Source: Lentinus brumalis
Taxonomy: Eukaryota > Basidiomycota > Agaricomycetes > Polyporales > Polyporaceae
Length of the DNA stretch: 64,000 nucleotides
Direction: 5' to 3'
Assembly (NCBI GenBank): GCA_001792895.1
Contig: MARA01000002.1
Location: forward strand, 1,054,001 to 1,118,000
Shown here: positions 18,917 to 29,918 of the stretch, piece after piece
How the letters are laid out: every line of letters starts with the position of its first letter
Position numbering within the stretch: position 1 is the stretch's first letter
Position numbers and translations under genes: made by a program
Notes under the pieces: generated by a model
The model's input: the letters and a program-made list of their open reading frames with translations, nothing else
Databases searched by the model: none
Told to the model about the DNA's origin: nothing

Positions 18917-21030
18917 GCGCAGAACTACATGGTAACCCGTGGGCGCTGTCGAGCGAAGAGGAGGGCGAGGACGTGAATAGTGCTACCAGGTTGGACCGTC
19001 CCCTTGCTACGTCTACGCCAGTGTTACGCTCCGAGCCTCCGTCCCGTCTACACGCTGTACAGTCCGATGACGATTTTTTTCTTGACAACGTAAACACTTC
19101 TGGACGCCCTCCCACCCCTCATAACATGCAAAATAGTTCTTTCCTGGAACGCTTACGACGGAGCGCTGGAGCGAACGACTTTCGTGTAAAGTCTATTTAC
19201 TATCGCCCTGATACCGATCCCCACTCCCACGACCGCGCACCTCGCACCACGATGGGAAGATCGTCCCCACTCCCACCGTCATCTCCGATCCCCTCCGAGA
19301 GCCCCTCCCGCCCAATCTCCGAACGCGACGTTCAATCCCTCCTCAAACGGAACCGGGATCGCTTCGATTCCCTGCTGGGAAGACAGGAGTCATCACGGAT
19401 CCAAACGGCACCGCGGACCCGCCGCGACCTCGAAGAACGTCCACACGCCTCCCGCTCCCACCCCTCCACTCGAAGCAATGCACGGGACCATGAGCACGCC
19501 GCACAAGGTCATATTGACCGGAGCACACGTCGCGAACGTCCCCAAAACACGAGAGAAGACGTACAGGACGCTGACGCGTCCAAGAACGGATACGTCCCCC
19601 TCCCCAACACGCGCGCTGCAATCTACTTACAGGAGCAGATCGAGGCACGCGCTGCGGAGTGGACGAGGACCGGCCCTGCCTCGAGGCAGCCTCATGCCTC
19701 GGAAGCCTCGACGGAAGCTGCGGCTCCCTCGCCGTCGGACCTGAGACGGCAGCAACAGTTGCGAGCAAGCACGCGATCGGCGATGGACGTCTCCTCCCAT
19801 AGATCACCGACGCAGGAACCCACCAGGGAGGAAGCGCGCGAAAGAACAGCACTCTCGAGAAACCGGTGGATGGACACCGTCCTTGGCTCGACACGCGACA
19901 CGTCCCCCACGCCCGGCCCGGGCAGGGCCAAGAACCCTTCCTCACCATTCCCGCCGCCTCTTGACCCCACAATCATGCCGCACAACGCTATCCCTACTGC
20001 TCTCACTGCGACTGCACCCGAAGTGGACAGACCCATGACAACGGACCATCGACTCACTGCGCGCGTCCATCGCGACGATCCGGAAGCTCTCATTCGAGGC
20101 ACCTCACAACGATGGATAGGAGCGGTATGGGCGGACGACCCGCACACGAGCGTTCTCGTTGAAGTGTTCAACTTCCAGTTCACCGACAACATCCAGGCGA
20201 ACAGGATTATGGTGGAGACCCTGCGACAAGTGACGTATCTCATCACCGGTGAGAAGCAAGTGAGTATCGTCCCACCGGACCTTGATGACCGGAACCTACG
20301 ACGCCTCCGCGACGCTCCGCGCGTCTGGGCGATTCGAGGACTCTCGCCGGCAGGCGAAGAAGCTATGCTCTCACGCTTCCCATGGTCTTTCCGCACCATC
20401 TCTTTCTTCACCTACAAACGCACCGTTACCCCGGACACCTGGATCATGGCGCTGGACGGTTTCTTCGACGAGAACCACCTTGCGATCGCCTCGGCGATCA
20501 GGGAAGTACTGGAAGAAGACGAGCACTGGAAGCTACTAGCCACCCTGACCCGGGACCATCCTGAGCTGCGCTCCCTCCCGCGAGGAGAGCGAGTAAATGC
20601 TATCCTGGACTCGATCGTCATCCAAACGTGGCGACTCAGCAACCAGAACGTCGTCGCCAACGTTCACATTCGCCCTCCCACGTACGACATCCCGAAGTGG
20701 CGCGAGTGGGCGGCGAAGCTCCGGGGCCGCACGTACGGAAACTTCATCAACGGCACCGGAATCGTGAGACGAATCTCGAACTGCCTTGGCTGCAACTCGG
20801 TTGATCATCCCGCGCACCTCTGCATCTTCCACGACCTGCCTGGCTGGAAGGGACCCCGAGCAGGCGCGGGCACGTACTCGCCCCTGGTAACGGCGGCTCC
20901 GACTATGAACGGCCCACCGCCACCGAGGAACAACTCCTACCTCCGAGGAGGAGGGCCTGCACGTGGCGGCATGCGAACCCCGACGCGCAGACGCGGCCGT
21001 GGAGGCGCCCCGGGTCAGGCACGGAACTAG
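18913..21030 (+). CDS. LINE ORF1, gag-like protein with zinc knuckle, 705 aa
   Basis: RNA-binding structural protein of the element. Residues 1-360 are disordered and rich in Arg/Ser/Pro/Thr. A globular part (about 375-600) contains WIGAVWADDPHTSVLVEVFN and a FPWSFRTISFFTYKRT segment, similar in style to gag-like proteins of other Agaricomycete LINEs. A CCHC zinc knuckle CLGCNSVDHPAHLC (spacing Cx2Cx4Hx4C) lies near residue 645. The tail is Gly/Arg-rich (RGG-like), suited to RNA binding. The start ATG overlaps the previous stop (ATGA). A spacer of 413 bp separates it from ORF2. Confidence 0.8.
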   Translation: MSAELHGNPWALSSEEEGEDVNSATRLDRPLATSTPVLRSEPPSRLHAVQSDDDFFLDNVNTSGRPPTPHNMQNSSFLERLRRSAGANDFRVKSIYYRPDTDPHSHDRAPRTTMGRSSPLPPSSPIPSESPSRPISERDVQSLLKRNRDRFDSLLGRQESSRIQTAPRTRRDLEERPHASRSHPSTRSNARDHEHAAQGHIDRSTRRERPQNTREDVQDADASKNGYVPLPNTRAAIYLQEQIEARAAEWTRTGPASRQPHASEASTEAAAPSPSDLRRQQQLRASTRSAMDVSSHRSPTQEPTREEARERTALSRNRWMDTVLGSTRDTSPTPGPGRAKNPSSPFPPPLDPTIMPHNAIPTALTATAPEVDRPMTTDHRLTARVHRDDPEALIRGTSQRWIGAVWADDPHTSVLVEVFNFQFTDNIQANRIMVETLRQVTYLITGEKQVSIVPPDLDDRNLRRLRDAPRVWAIRGLSPAGEEAMLSRFPWSFRTISFFTYKRTVTPDTWIMALDGFFDENHLAIASAIREVLEEDEHWKLLATLTRDHPELRSLPRGERVNAILDSIVIQTWRLSNQNVVANVHIRPPTYDIPKWREWAAKLRGRTYGNFINGTGIVRRISNCLGCNSVDHPAHLCIFHDLPGWKGPRAGAGTYSPLVTAAPTMNGPPPPRNNSYLRGGGPARGGMRTPTRRRGRGGAPGQARN

Positions 21031-21443
21031 TAAAGGCATGTACGACCACTCCATACAATAGTGCACCGGCCCATACGACACAGACGACTGAGACGAAACA
21101 TCCCCCACTAATGACTAATACTATACGACCCCGAGAGACGATGACACCCACGACCACCCATGCACGATACTTACAACGAACCTCACGGCTGGAATGAGTG
21201 CACGTAGACGACCCCACCCCTCCCTGCTCTTACTGAAAACACATAACCCTCATGAACGATACGAACCCCTAGATACACATACGCACTGCTGACCCTCCTC
21301 ATAATATAATCTAACTCGCTACTGCCCTGACCATCAGTAGCACGCGAGTGCCGAAGGGCGAACGCTATGAGTAGGCAGACCTCATATCTGAAACCCAACC
21401 AAGTAGGCGGTCAGCCCGGGCCCAAATATACTGGTCGTCAGCT
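21031..21443 (+). other. LINE spacer between ORF1 and ORF2
   Basis: 413 bp without a convincing ORF. No stop-start overlap links ORF1 to ORF2, so ORF2 translation would need reinitiation after a long scan, an internal entry site or a separate transcript. The sequence shows no way to choose between these. Confidence 0.5.
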
Positions 21444-24400
21444 ATGGCGGGACAGGAAAGCCCAGGCTCTAGTTATCCCATAAACACGGTGGCTTATTTA
21501 GGCCGGATGCACCGAGCCGAGAGGCTAAAGCGGTACGGAGCCACGGACGCCTGCCCGTTCGTGCCCATCCGCACATCACCCGTGGCAACGGTTTCTCTTG
21601 CCTTGAATCTGGGAGATGGTTGTACCCTGATTGACACACCAACCGCGAATACACAAACAAACACCCCTAACACACAAACGGTGAACGCACGGAATACTGG
21701 CCAATTGCGCGTCGCACGGGACGGAGACACACGGAACCCTGGTGCCGGTACTGGTGTCGAGGAAGACCTGAGCGAGACTGGAGGTACCCCGACCGGACTG
21801 AGGAGGGCCGCAAACACTGGTGACCCGCCACAGGGCGGACGGCGTGGACGGAAAGCAAGGAGGAAGACGCGAGGAAGGATAAGACTCGGATCGCTGAACA
21901 TGAGGGGATACGGAACCTCTGGAGGAGGACAGAGCACGGACAAATGGCTGTACATAAACCAGGTCATGCGGGATAACCGCATCGCCGTTCTCTCGCTACA
22001 AGAAACACACCTCACGACAGAAAGAATAGATACAATTAACACGCTGTTCCAAGGCTCTCTCCTTGTGATAGGGAGCCCTGACCCGAGGAACCAGACGGGA
22101 GCCGGAGGGGTGGCTATAGCACTCAACTGCCGACTGATTGAAACGGAGAAGGCGACACATAGTGTGCTGACACCCGGACGAGCCATTGAAGTAACCGTCC
22201 CATGGACGGGAGGCAAGACTCTGCGGGTGCTCAACATATATGCCCCCAACGCACCTCAGGAGAACGCACACTTCTGGGAAGAACTGACCGCCCACTATGA
22301 AGGGCAGAATAGAGCGCGCCCGGATTTTGCCATGGGAGACTTCAACGTGGTTGAGAATAGCATAGACCGCTTCCCGCCGCGACAGGACCCTGCGGGAACG
22401 GTCGAGTCCCTGCAGAAGCTGACCAGATCCCTGAACATGACGGACGGATGGAGAGAGAAAGAACCGACAAAGAGACAGTTCACGTACCTTCAGATTAGCA
22501 CAGGCAGTCAATCCAGAATTGACCGCATATATGTCAAGAGAGCTCTCAGTGGGAACACGGAGGACTGGGACTTCATTGGCCCGGGTTTCCACACCGACCA
22601 CAAACTGATAACATGCTCCATAGCCAACTACGGTGCACCGTACGTGGGACCCGGGAGATGGGCCCTGCCGCAAGCTCTGCTCACGGATGAACCATTCCAT
22701 GCCACCATGCGAGAGCTCGGGCTGACGCTACAATCGCAGCTTGAGAATCTGAAGGAACGAAGTCATGAGCATAACCCGCAAAGCCTATACCAGAGTTTCA
22801 AAACGACGCTGCTAGAGAAGGCCAGACAACGAGCTAAAGTGAACATACCGAAGCTTGACAGACGAATCGCAGCGCTGCGGACGGAAATAAACGGGCTGTT
22901 CAACAAACCTCACGGGGAGGAAGCAGAAACGGCGAACAACGCGGGCATCCTGCAAGAACGTTTAACGAATTTGGAAATGAAACGCTTCGGCCACAAACGC
23001 AGCGCAGTCGCGGCGAACCACTGGGCTCATGGCGAGACGATCTGCAAGTACTGGACGCGCCTTAATGCACTGCCTCCTCCCACGACGGTGATAAACGAAC
23101 TGGCAGACCCCGAAAGGAGCCGACCAGACTCCACACAATACACAAACCAAACTGAGCGCATGGCGGAGATCGCCAAATGTCACTACGACGGTCTACAAAG
23201 AGACGAGGACCTGGACCCAGAAGCGCAGAACGCCGCAACGGAAAAGATCCTAAGAACATGCAATGTGGCCCTCGCGGCGGCCGAGAAAGCGAACCTAGCG
23301 AAGAGACTCACCATGGGCGAGGTCGAGGACGCCCTGCGGCATGCCGCAACGAACAAAGCCCCGGGTCTGGATGGGTTCCCGGCGGAGCTCTGGAAGCTAT
23401 ACCATCAGTGGCACATAAAGGGCGAGACACGGGGAATACGTACGACAAACATAGTGGCGATACTTCGCAGGGTGTTCAACGACATCGAGGAACACGGAGT
23501 AGAAACGGGAACCGGCTTCACGGCGGGCTGGATCTGCCCAATATACAAGAAGAAAGATCAGCGGCAAATAGTGAACTACAGACCAATCACCTTGCTAAAC
23601 GCTGACTATAAGATCATGACAAGGGCCCTAGCAAACAGACTAGCGAGGGTAGCTGACTCACTGATCCACCAGGACCAGGCGGGTTTCGTGCCGGGGAGGC
23701 AAATCTTCGACCACATTCGGCTGGCGCAGAATATGATCAGCTACACAGAGGCGGAGGAGGTCAACGGCGTCATAGTAGCACTAGACCAGGAGAAAGCTTA
23801 CGACCGAGTAAATCATGACTACCTATGGGAGGTCCTGAAAGCCATGAACTTCCCGCGAAACTTCATAACAACGATACAGGCCCTATATAGACAGGCTGTT
23901 AGTGTTGTCATGGTCAATGGCGTTGCGAGCAAACCTTTCCGAATCACGAGAGGGGTACGGCAGGGAGATCCGGTGTCGTGTCTGCTCTTTGACATCGCCA
24001 TCGAACCGCTGGCATGCGCACTAAGAAAGTCAACGCTACGAGGGATCCGGGTGCCCGGAATTGCAGACAGACTGATCACCAAACTGTTTGCGGATGACAC
24101 CACGGTGTATCTGCACGAGGAGGACGACTACGGTGACCTGGAAAAGGTCCTGCAAGACTGGTGTGAAGCATCGCGCGCGAAATTCAACGTGGACAAGACA
24201 GAACACATACCACTGGGTTCTGCAGCCTTCCGACTAGCTCTCAGCAGTAGAACGACCCAATCGAACCTTGGCAAGACCCTCCCGGTCGACGCGAGAGTCA
24301 TACGGGACGGCGAAACCGTCAGAATCCTGGGCGCATGGATTGGAAATGATCCAGACCCCGAGATGCCGTGGAAGCCCATTATAGCGACCATAGAGCGGAA

Positions 24401-26695
24401 CCTCGAGCGATGGGGAGGAGAAGACCCACGATATACGGACGCAAACTCATAGTGGGGATGGAAGTAGGAAGTAGGACCCAATTCCTTGCGAAAGCGCAAG
24501 GGATGCCGCAGACAATAGAGCAGAAACTTATCACCATCATCTTCAACTTCATCTGGAACGGAGAGAAGAAACCGCGCATTAGTCGTGACATGCTCCTCCT
24601 ACCTATAACAGAGGGAGGCATCAACCTGCTGGACATTGCGACGCGTAACGAAGCGATCGAACTTACATGGCTGCGAGACTACCTAGCCCTAGGGCCCCGA
24701 AGAGCACCGTGGGCACAGGTAGCAGACGTCCTAGTGGCTAGAGCAGGAGCCGCGGCCTCAAAAGCAGTCGAACGGGATGCTAGAACGAACTGTTTCCTGC
24801 AGACGTGGGAAGTAAGCATAAGACAGTCTGCAAAGCTGTCCTCACATCTGGGACGAATGATGAAAACGGCCGTCAAACATAATGTTACCATTGACTCGCC
24901 CAACCCGTCCAGAGACCTCAAAATGAGCCTACCAATATGGTACCACATTGGCCGAGGACCGGGACGGAGCACTGCGAACTCCGTCGCGAGTAGATGCCTC
25001 CGGGACAACCACCAAGTGCACTCGGTTCTTGACTGCTCGAGGGTGGCGGCACGACTCCAGGGCAGAGCCCGAACTCACAAACCCAAGAGTACCTGCCGAT
25101 GTGTGGACTGTGAACGAGACCGGAGTGTCTGGGGATGCAGCAACCCACACCGGTGCGCACAAGCGGCACAGAAAGCAATTACAAAGCTCACCCCAATATG
25201 GAAACCGGAGGCTCCGCCGACGGAAGACAACCTCACGCTTACACGGCGACGGCGGGGGGCGAACGCAGAAGCCCTTGCCAGGAACGATAGAGTCCTCTTT
25301 GACCCCAGTAATAGAGACAGCGCAATGATAGCGGATGTCTTCCGCATCTTCGTAGACAAAGAGGAACGAAACCAGCGCACGCACCCGGCGTGCAGACCTC
25401 CGAGGCCATACGCTGCACCGGAAGAAAGCGTAGAGGTGTACACAGACGGATCATGCCGTCACAATGGGCAAGCTAACGCTGTGGCAGGGAGCGGGGTCTG
25501 GTTTGGAAACGGAGACAGAAGAAACGTGGCCTCGAGGGTCCCAGGGGCGATGCAATCGAACCAGACGGCAGAGCTATACGCAGTAGCAGTAGCTGCTGCA
25601 ATTGTCCCTCCCTTCACTAACTTACACATCGTCACGGACTCCAGATATGTCCTCGATGGGCTAGCCAAGCACCTCCCAAAGTGGGAGGCAAACGGATGGT
25701 ACGGCACGACAAATGCGGAACTCATAAGGGACGTGGTAGCCCGGCTAAGAGCGCGGTCGGCACCAACAACCATTCGCTGGACTAAGGGGCATGCTGGAGA
25801 CGCGGGAAATGAAGGGGCGGATGCTCTGGCGAAACAAGGTAGCCAGGAAACGCGAACGGAACCGCTCCCGCCCGCGCCCGCGCAGTACCTCCGGCAGGGA
25901 GCCAAGTTAGCCACCCTGACGCAGAAACTGGCGTATAAGGCGATACGTGCAGGGAAGAAGAAGCCGGAACGACCAGCCACGGACAATATGGTGGCGAGGA
26001 TACAGGCGACGCTCGCCCAAGACACGAAGAGAGAGCCCACAGCGGCGAAGATCTGGGCTGCAATCAGAAACCGAGACATTGCAAGAAAGATGCGTGATTT
26101 CCTATGGAAAGCAACGCACGACGCACTGAGAGTGGGACGCTACTGGGAGCACATACCTGGGTATGAACAACGAGCGCTGTGCGGAGTGTGCGGTGTAACG
26201 GACTCGCTGGAACACATCCTGTTAGAATGTGATGCGCCGGGACAAAGGACGGTATGGAAACTAACCAAGAACCTCCTATTGCACCGGGGTGCAGGACAGC
26301 TGCCGCTGAGCCTCGGAGTACTGATAGGTGCGCCAGGTCTTTCCATAGCTGAGCTGAAAGGAAAGAGGATGCCAGGTCTCGATAGACTATGTAGAATAGT
26401 ACTCACCGAGTCGACACATCTGGTGTGGAAGCTGCGGTGTGAGCGAGTGATACAACGTGACAACGATCCGGAGCAGTGGCACTCGGAGAAGGAAGTGGCG
26501 GGACGCTGGAGGAAGGCAGTGCTGCGCCGATACGCGCTCGATAACCTCCTAACACACCGAAGGTTTGGCAAGAAAGGTACTAGGGCCAACAAACTAGAAG
26601 CGACATGGGGAGATATATTCAGAGATTGTACAGAGGACATAGTCCCGAGGTCGGGTGTTTTAGTAGGTATGACGGATGAGACAGGCGTGGGCTGA
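21444..26695 (+). CDS. LINE ORF2: APE-like endonuclease, reverse transcriptase, RNase H
   Basis: About 1750 codons, split into 21444-24452 and an overlapping frame to 26695 by one missing G in GGGG 24412-24415. Endonuclease (from residue about 150): SLNMRG, LSLQETH, MGDFNVVE, DRIYVK and TDHKLI, so the catalytic Asn, Glu, Asp and His are kept. RT: YRPITLL, QAGFVPGRQI, VALDQEKAYDRV (motif A), GVRQGDPVSCLLF (B), KLFADDTTVYL (C, FADD). Then a Cys-rich cluster CRCVDCERD...GCSNPHRC, RNase H with VYTDGSC, NQTAELYAV, VTDSRYVL and KGHAGDAGNEGADALA (D, E, D, H/D kept), and a C-terminal CGVCGVTDSLEHILLEC zinc motif. It performs target-primed reverse transcription. With the single base restored it looks functional. 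Confidence 0.93.
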
Positions 26696-26872
26696 GGAGC
26701 CCGCGCACCTGTCCCCGGGAGTCCTACACTGCGACTACTACTAGTTGCGTGCGTAACGGCATTTCCCCGACGGGTGCAGAAGAATAACCTTCAACCTAGC
26801 TATAACCTGGCTGGGGCTATTTAGGCCCTGCTCCAGGCTTGCACCCAAAAAAAAAAAAAAAAAAACAAAAAA
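26696..26872 (+). other. LINE 3' UTR with terminal stem and poly(A) tail
   Basis: 151-bp UTR followed by A19, C, A6 (26847-26872; the last two As may belong to the target-site duplication). GGGTGCA at 26772-26778 is the exact reverse complement of TGCACCC at 26840-26846, which abuts the poly(A). Inside it CCTGG (26806-26810) and CCAGG (26833-26837), with GGGC/GCCC nested, form a second hairpin. Such a 3' structure is a plausible recognition site for the element's own reverse transcriptase. Confidence 0.7.
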
Positions 26873-26885
26873 GGTTCGCGACTGC
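26871..26885. repeat. Target-site duplication, right copy
   Basis: Second copy of the 15-mer found at 15226-15240, immediately after the LINE poly(A). The flanking base differs (C here, element sequence there), as expected at an insertion junction. Confidence 0.9.
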
Positions 26886-27226
26886 CGAGGCGCGTAGGCG
26901 CGGGCTAGAAGCGATGAGTCGGATGCCAACAACTGGACATCACCACAGCCCGCCGCATTTTTCTTGGGGGGCGTCGTGGCCGAGGACGACGACGGCGAAA
27001 AAGAAGAACATATATCGCAGTTGGCGCAGTGTTTCGAGCGGGACCAGGCTGGAATATGGGACAGCCTCCGACAGACTGCGGCGGAGCCAAAAACGGACTC
27101 GGAGAGGAGTGCGCTCAGACGTCGGTTGTGCCTGGCAGGTCCGGCAGTCCCACCTGAACGCATACAGTCCCAATCCACTCCTTGGTTCCTTCCCCTCCTT
27201 CCTCCACCTCCTCCCTCCCGTTCCCC
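26886..27226. promoter_or_regulatory. Upstream region of the GT32 gene
   Basis: About 340 bp between the LINE target site and the GT32 start codon, ending in a CT-rich leader. An ACATATATCG sequence near 27009-27016 is a possible TATA element. Because the LINE inserted just upstream, anything regulatory beyond this point is now 11.6 kb away. Confidence 0.4.
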
Positions 27227-28828
27227 ATGTTTCGACGACGGACCGTGTACGTTCTCCTGTGTCTGCTGGCCACTGTGCTCGTCGGCACCGTCGTCGTGCT
27301 CTCGTCTATCTCCTACTACCTCTCCATCGATTTCCCTGCCTACATCACCGAAGAGGAAGTCAACCTCGTGCTCAACGACACCCAGCATGCCATCCCCGAG
27401 CGTGTTCCGCGGATCATCCACCAGACGTGGAAGTCGGAGACTCTGCCGGCCAAGTGGGCGAACGTGTCGCAGGGCTGTCGCGATATGATGCCGGACTAGT
27501 GCGTACTCCCCTCCCATTCCATCTGCCCGAACTGGCTCTTACGATCCACCAGCGAGTACAAGCTGTGGACAGACGCGAGTGCTCGCGAGTTCATTGCCGA
27601 GCACTACGACTGGTTTCTCGATACCTTCGATGGGTATACCTACCCCATCCAGCGTGCCGATGCCATCCGCTACTTTGTCCTCCACTACTACGGTGGCGTG
27701 TACATCGATCTCGACATGGGCTGCTTGCGTCGAATGGACCCCCTATTGGTGCATTCCGTCATCCTCCCGAGAACGATACCCGTCGGTGTGTCCAACGACC
27801 TCATGTTCGCCGAGAAGGGTCATCCCTTCATGGCGCAGACGATCCACAACCTCATGAAGTTCGATTACAACTGGGTTCTCAACTACCCCACCGTCATGTT
27901 CTCTACCGGTCCCATGTTCCTTTCTGCGCAGTACGGCGCGTGGACGTCAGCCCATCCCGCAACGCCCGACAAGCCTGGCGGTGAGGTCCGTATCCTCCCC
28001 AAGTCCCTCTACGGCAAGAACGCGAAGCCGGGCGAAGCACCCCACTCGTTCTTCACCCACTACTATGGCAGCAGCTGGCATGCCGATGACGCTGCTTTCA
28101 TTGGCTTCCTGGGCAAGTGGGGCAAGGTTCTGATGTGGATCGGTTTAATTGTCCTCGTCGGCGGCCTCATCCGCATGGCTCTTGCACCGAGCCAGAAGTC
28201 TCGCATGCCGCGCATCGCTGGATACGAGGTCCACATACCACGCTGGGTACAGAAGAACGGTCGGTGGTACCTCGACCTCGGTTGGTTCGCTCTACCTGCA
28301 TCGGGCATCAATACCAACCCTCCTTCACCTATTGCCCTACCGCGCGAGAGCGCATCGGACGAAGAGGATGTCCAGCTTCTTCCCTTGTACGACTCCTCGC
28401 GATCTGCGTCTCCCGCCCCCTCGGACTTCTCCGGTATGGATACGCCCACCCACGGTGGCGGTTCCATGCTCGACCGCGTCCGCCGCGCAGGCAATCGCGT
28501 TGTGGATTCGATGTTTGGTCCAGAACATCCTCCTTCGACTCCCTCTCGCTCACGGCGGCGCAGGCTACGTCAGCGCGGTGTCCTCTTCTTCCTTCCCGCC
28601 TTCCTCACGCCCGAACAGCACGACCTCGACGATGTTCCGTTTACGCCGCTCGCACGAAGCTCGTCGTACGCACGTCGACGCCCAGACGACGTGTCGTCAT
28701 CGTCGCTGCCACCGGAGAAGCAACGGTATGCGGCGGATCTGGCGCGTGCGGGGCTCATGCCGCCTGTCGACAGCCATGAGCGCGCAGGGAGCTCGCCCTC
28801 CGAGGGTTCGTCATCCACGGTTTGTTAA
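27227..28828 (+). CDS. GT32 glycosyltransferase, inositol phosphoceramide mannosyltransferase-like
   Basis: 515 aa in two exons, 27227-27498 and 27553-28828. N-terminal membrane anchor (residues about 8-30, hydrophobic), then the GT32 core: RVPRIIHQTWKSETLP, a WTDASAREFI segment, RADAIRYFVLHYYGGVYIDLDMG with the DxD metal-binding motif, and FSTGPMF. A second hydrophobic segment (VLMWIGLIVLVGGLIRMAL) follows the catalytic domain, as in SUR1/CSH1-type enzymes that mannosylate inositol phosphoceramide in the Golgi. The C-terminal 170 residues are a Ser/Pro/Arg-rich tail of low complexity, probably cytosolic. The donor is likely GDP-mannose (family knowledge). Other GT32 enzymes (OCH1-type) lack the second membrane segment, which favours the sphingolipid role. 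Confidence 0.85.
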
Positions 28829-29918
28829 CGAATTTCCTCGGGGTTGCGGCGCGCTGGGTACGGCATGGGAGAATGGTGTTTGGCATATCGGACGTCAGTC
28901 GATGTCTGTGTTCATATCACGAGTTGGAGAGATAGACTGCGGGAGAGGGTAATAGTGGGCGGGCCTGGGGCCTGCACTTGCATTCGCACCAGGCTGGAGC
29001 CCGTCATCCGGGACCCTGGAGATCGATGGGGCAGTGGACGATCTTACTCTTTCTCTCCCTACACCACGATACACCGTGCGGTAGGAGGGCGCACGGATAC
29101 CGTATACCGTTCCTTCCTCCAGTACCACTGCGACTACCCACCGCGGTGCACTTTCCCCGAGCCACTCCGCAGGGCTGCGTGCGGTGGTCCGATACCGGGA
29201 CGCCACCTTCGGACGTGCGGACAGTCTCGCGCTATCGTACTGCTCGCATGTTCTTCGAACCTTGTCAGTTCGATGGCTCGTTCCGCAGGGCTGACATCTC
29301 AGCCCTGGGACCATGCACGTTCCATGTCGGTTGGTCCGCCGCAACTTACTGGCCTCGCCCCTCCAACGCCACCCCCGTTCCGTTCTTTACTGCGTCTCAT
29401 GTTCATTGACAGACGCTTTTGTTGATTCCCGCGTATCTGTCCCTGTCGAACATCTGCTATCGCGTTCCGCGTCCGTATCTGCGCTGGTTGATTGATCCCA
29501 GTCTCGGACCAGATTGCGGCTTGCTGCCGGCGTACATACGGTATCGCACTGTGCATGACATACATCTTTGGGCTACGGCGTACTGGTGGTGGTGGGGTTG
29601 GTAGTGAGTAGTTGATACTGGTACTGGATAGACGTTTCATACACAATCAAACATAGCTTAGGTTACACGCACATAACACATCTACAGTCCATGCTCTCCG
29701 AACTTTTGTGTGGCTTCGACGTGTGCTCAGGGTCAAGTCATAAGCTTGAGAGCTTTGAGTGAATCCTCTTCATGGCTGGCTGCTCCGTACGATGGCTTCT
29801 ATGCAGTTGAGCACCCAACACGTCCAATAACCTTTGGCTCAGCTGCCATATGGATTGAGTATGAGTAAGTACTTGTACATCGATGCTTCTGCCTTACGCC
29901 CCGAGAAAGTTTGGAGAG
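28829..29918. other. Convergent intergenic region without a gene
   Basis: About 1.1 kb between the 3' ends of GT32 (+) and the dehydrogenase (-). Many short overlapping ORFs on both strands, none with a recognisable motif or plausible splice structure. It should hold both terminators. No repeat or RNA gene is seen. Confidence 0.5.

Larger units (their letters stand above)
15241..26870 (+). mobile_element. Non-LTR retrotransposon (LINE with APE endonuclease, RT and RNase H), about 11.6 kb
   Basis: An apparently full-length LINE bounded by 15-bp direct repeats and ending in a poly(A) tail. Order: 1.5-kb 5' leader; ORF of unknown function (16724-17386); small Cys-containing ORF (17383-17616); gag-like region (18058-21030) with a CCHC zinc knuckle; ORF2 (21444-26695) with endonuclease, reverse transcriptase, RNase H and a C-terminal CCHC; 151-bp 3' UTR able to form a closing stem; poly(A). 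All endonuclease, RT and RNase H catalytic motifs are present. The one break in ORF2 is a single missing G in a G run. The domain order EN-RT-RH with upstream zinc-knuckle ORF resembles the Tad1/I groups of fungal LINEs (inference). At 11.6 kb it is longer than the roughly 7 kb usual for Tad-type elements. It lies between SWT1 and the GT32 gene. Confidence 0.93.

Noticed and set aside
26873..26885. GGTTCGCGACTGC resembles a tRNA B box
   Set aside because: No matching A box or cloverleaf nearby. The sequence is explained as the target-site duplication.
26741..27517. 258-codon - strand ORF across the LINE tail and GT32 start
   Set aside because: It crosses the poly(A) and target-site junction and is antisense to GT32; chance ORF.
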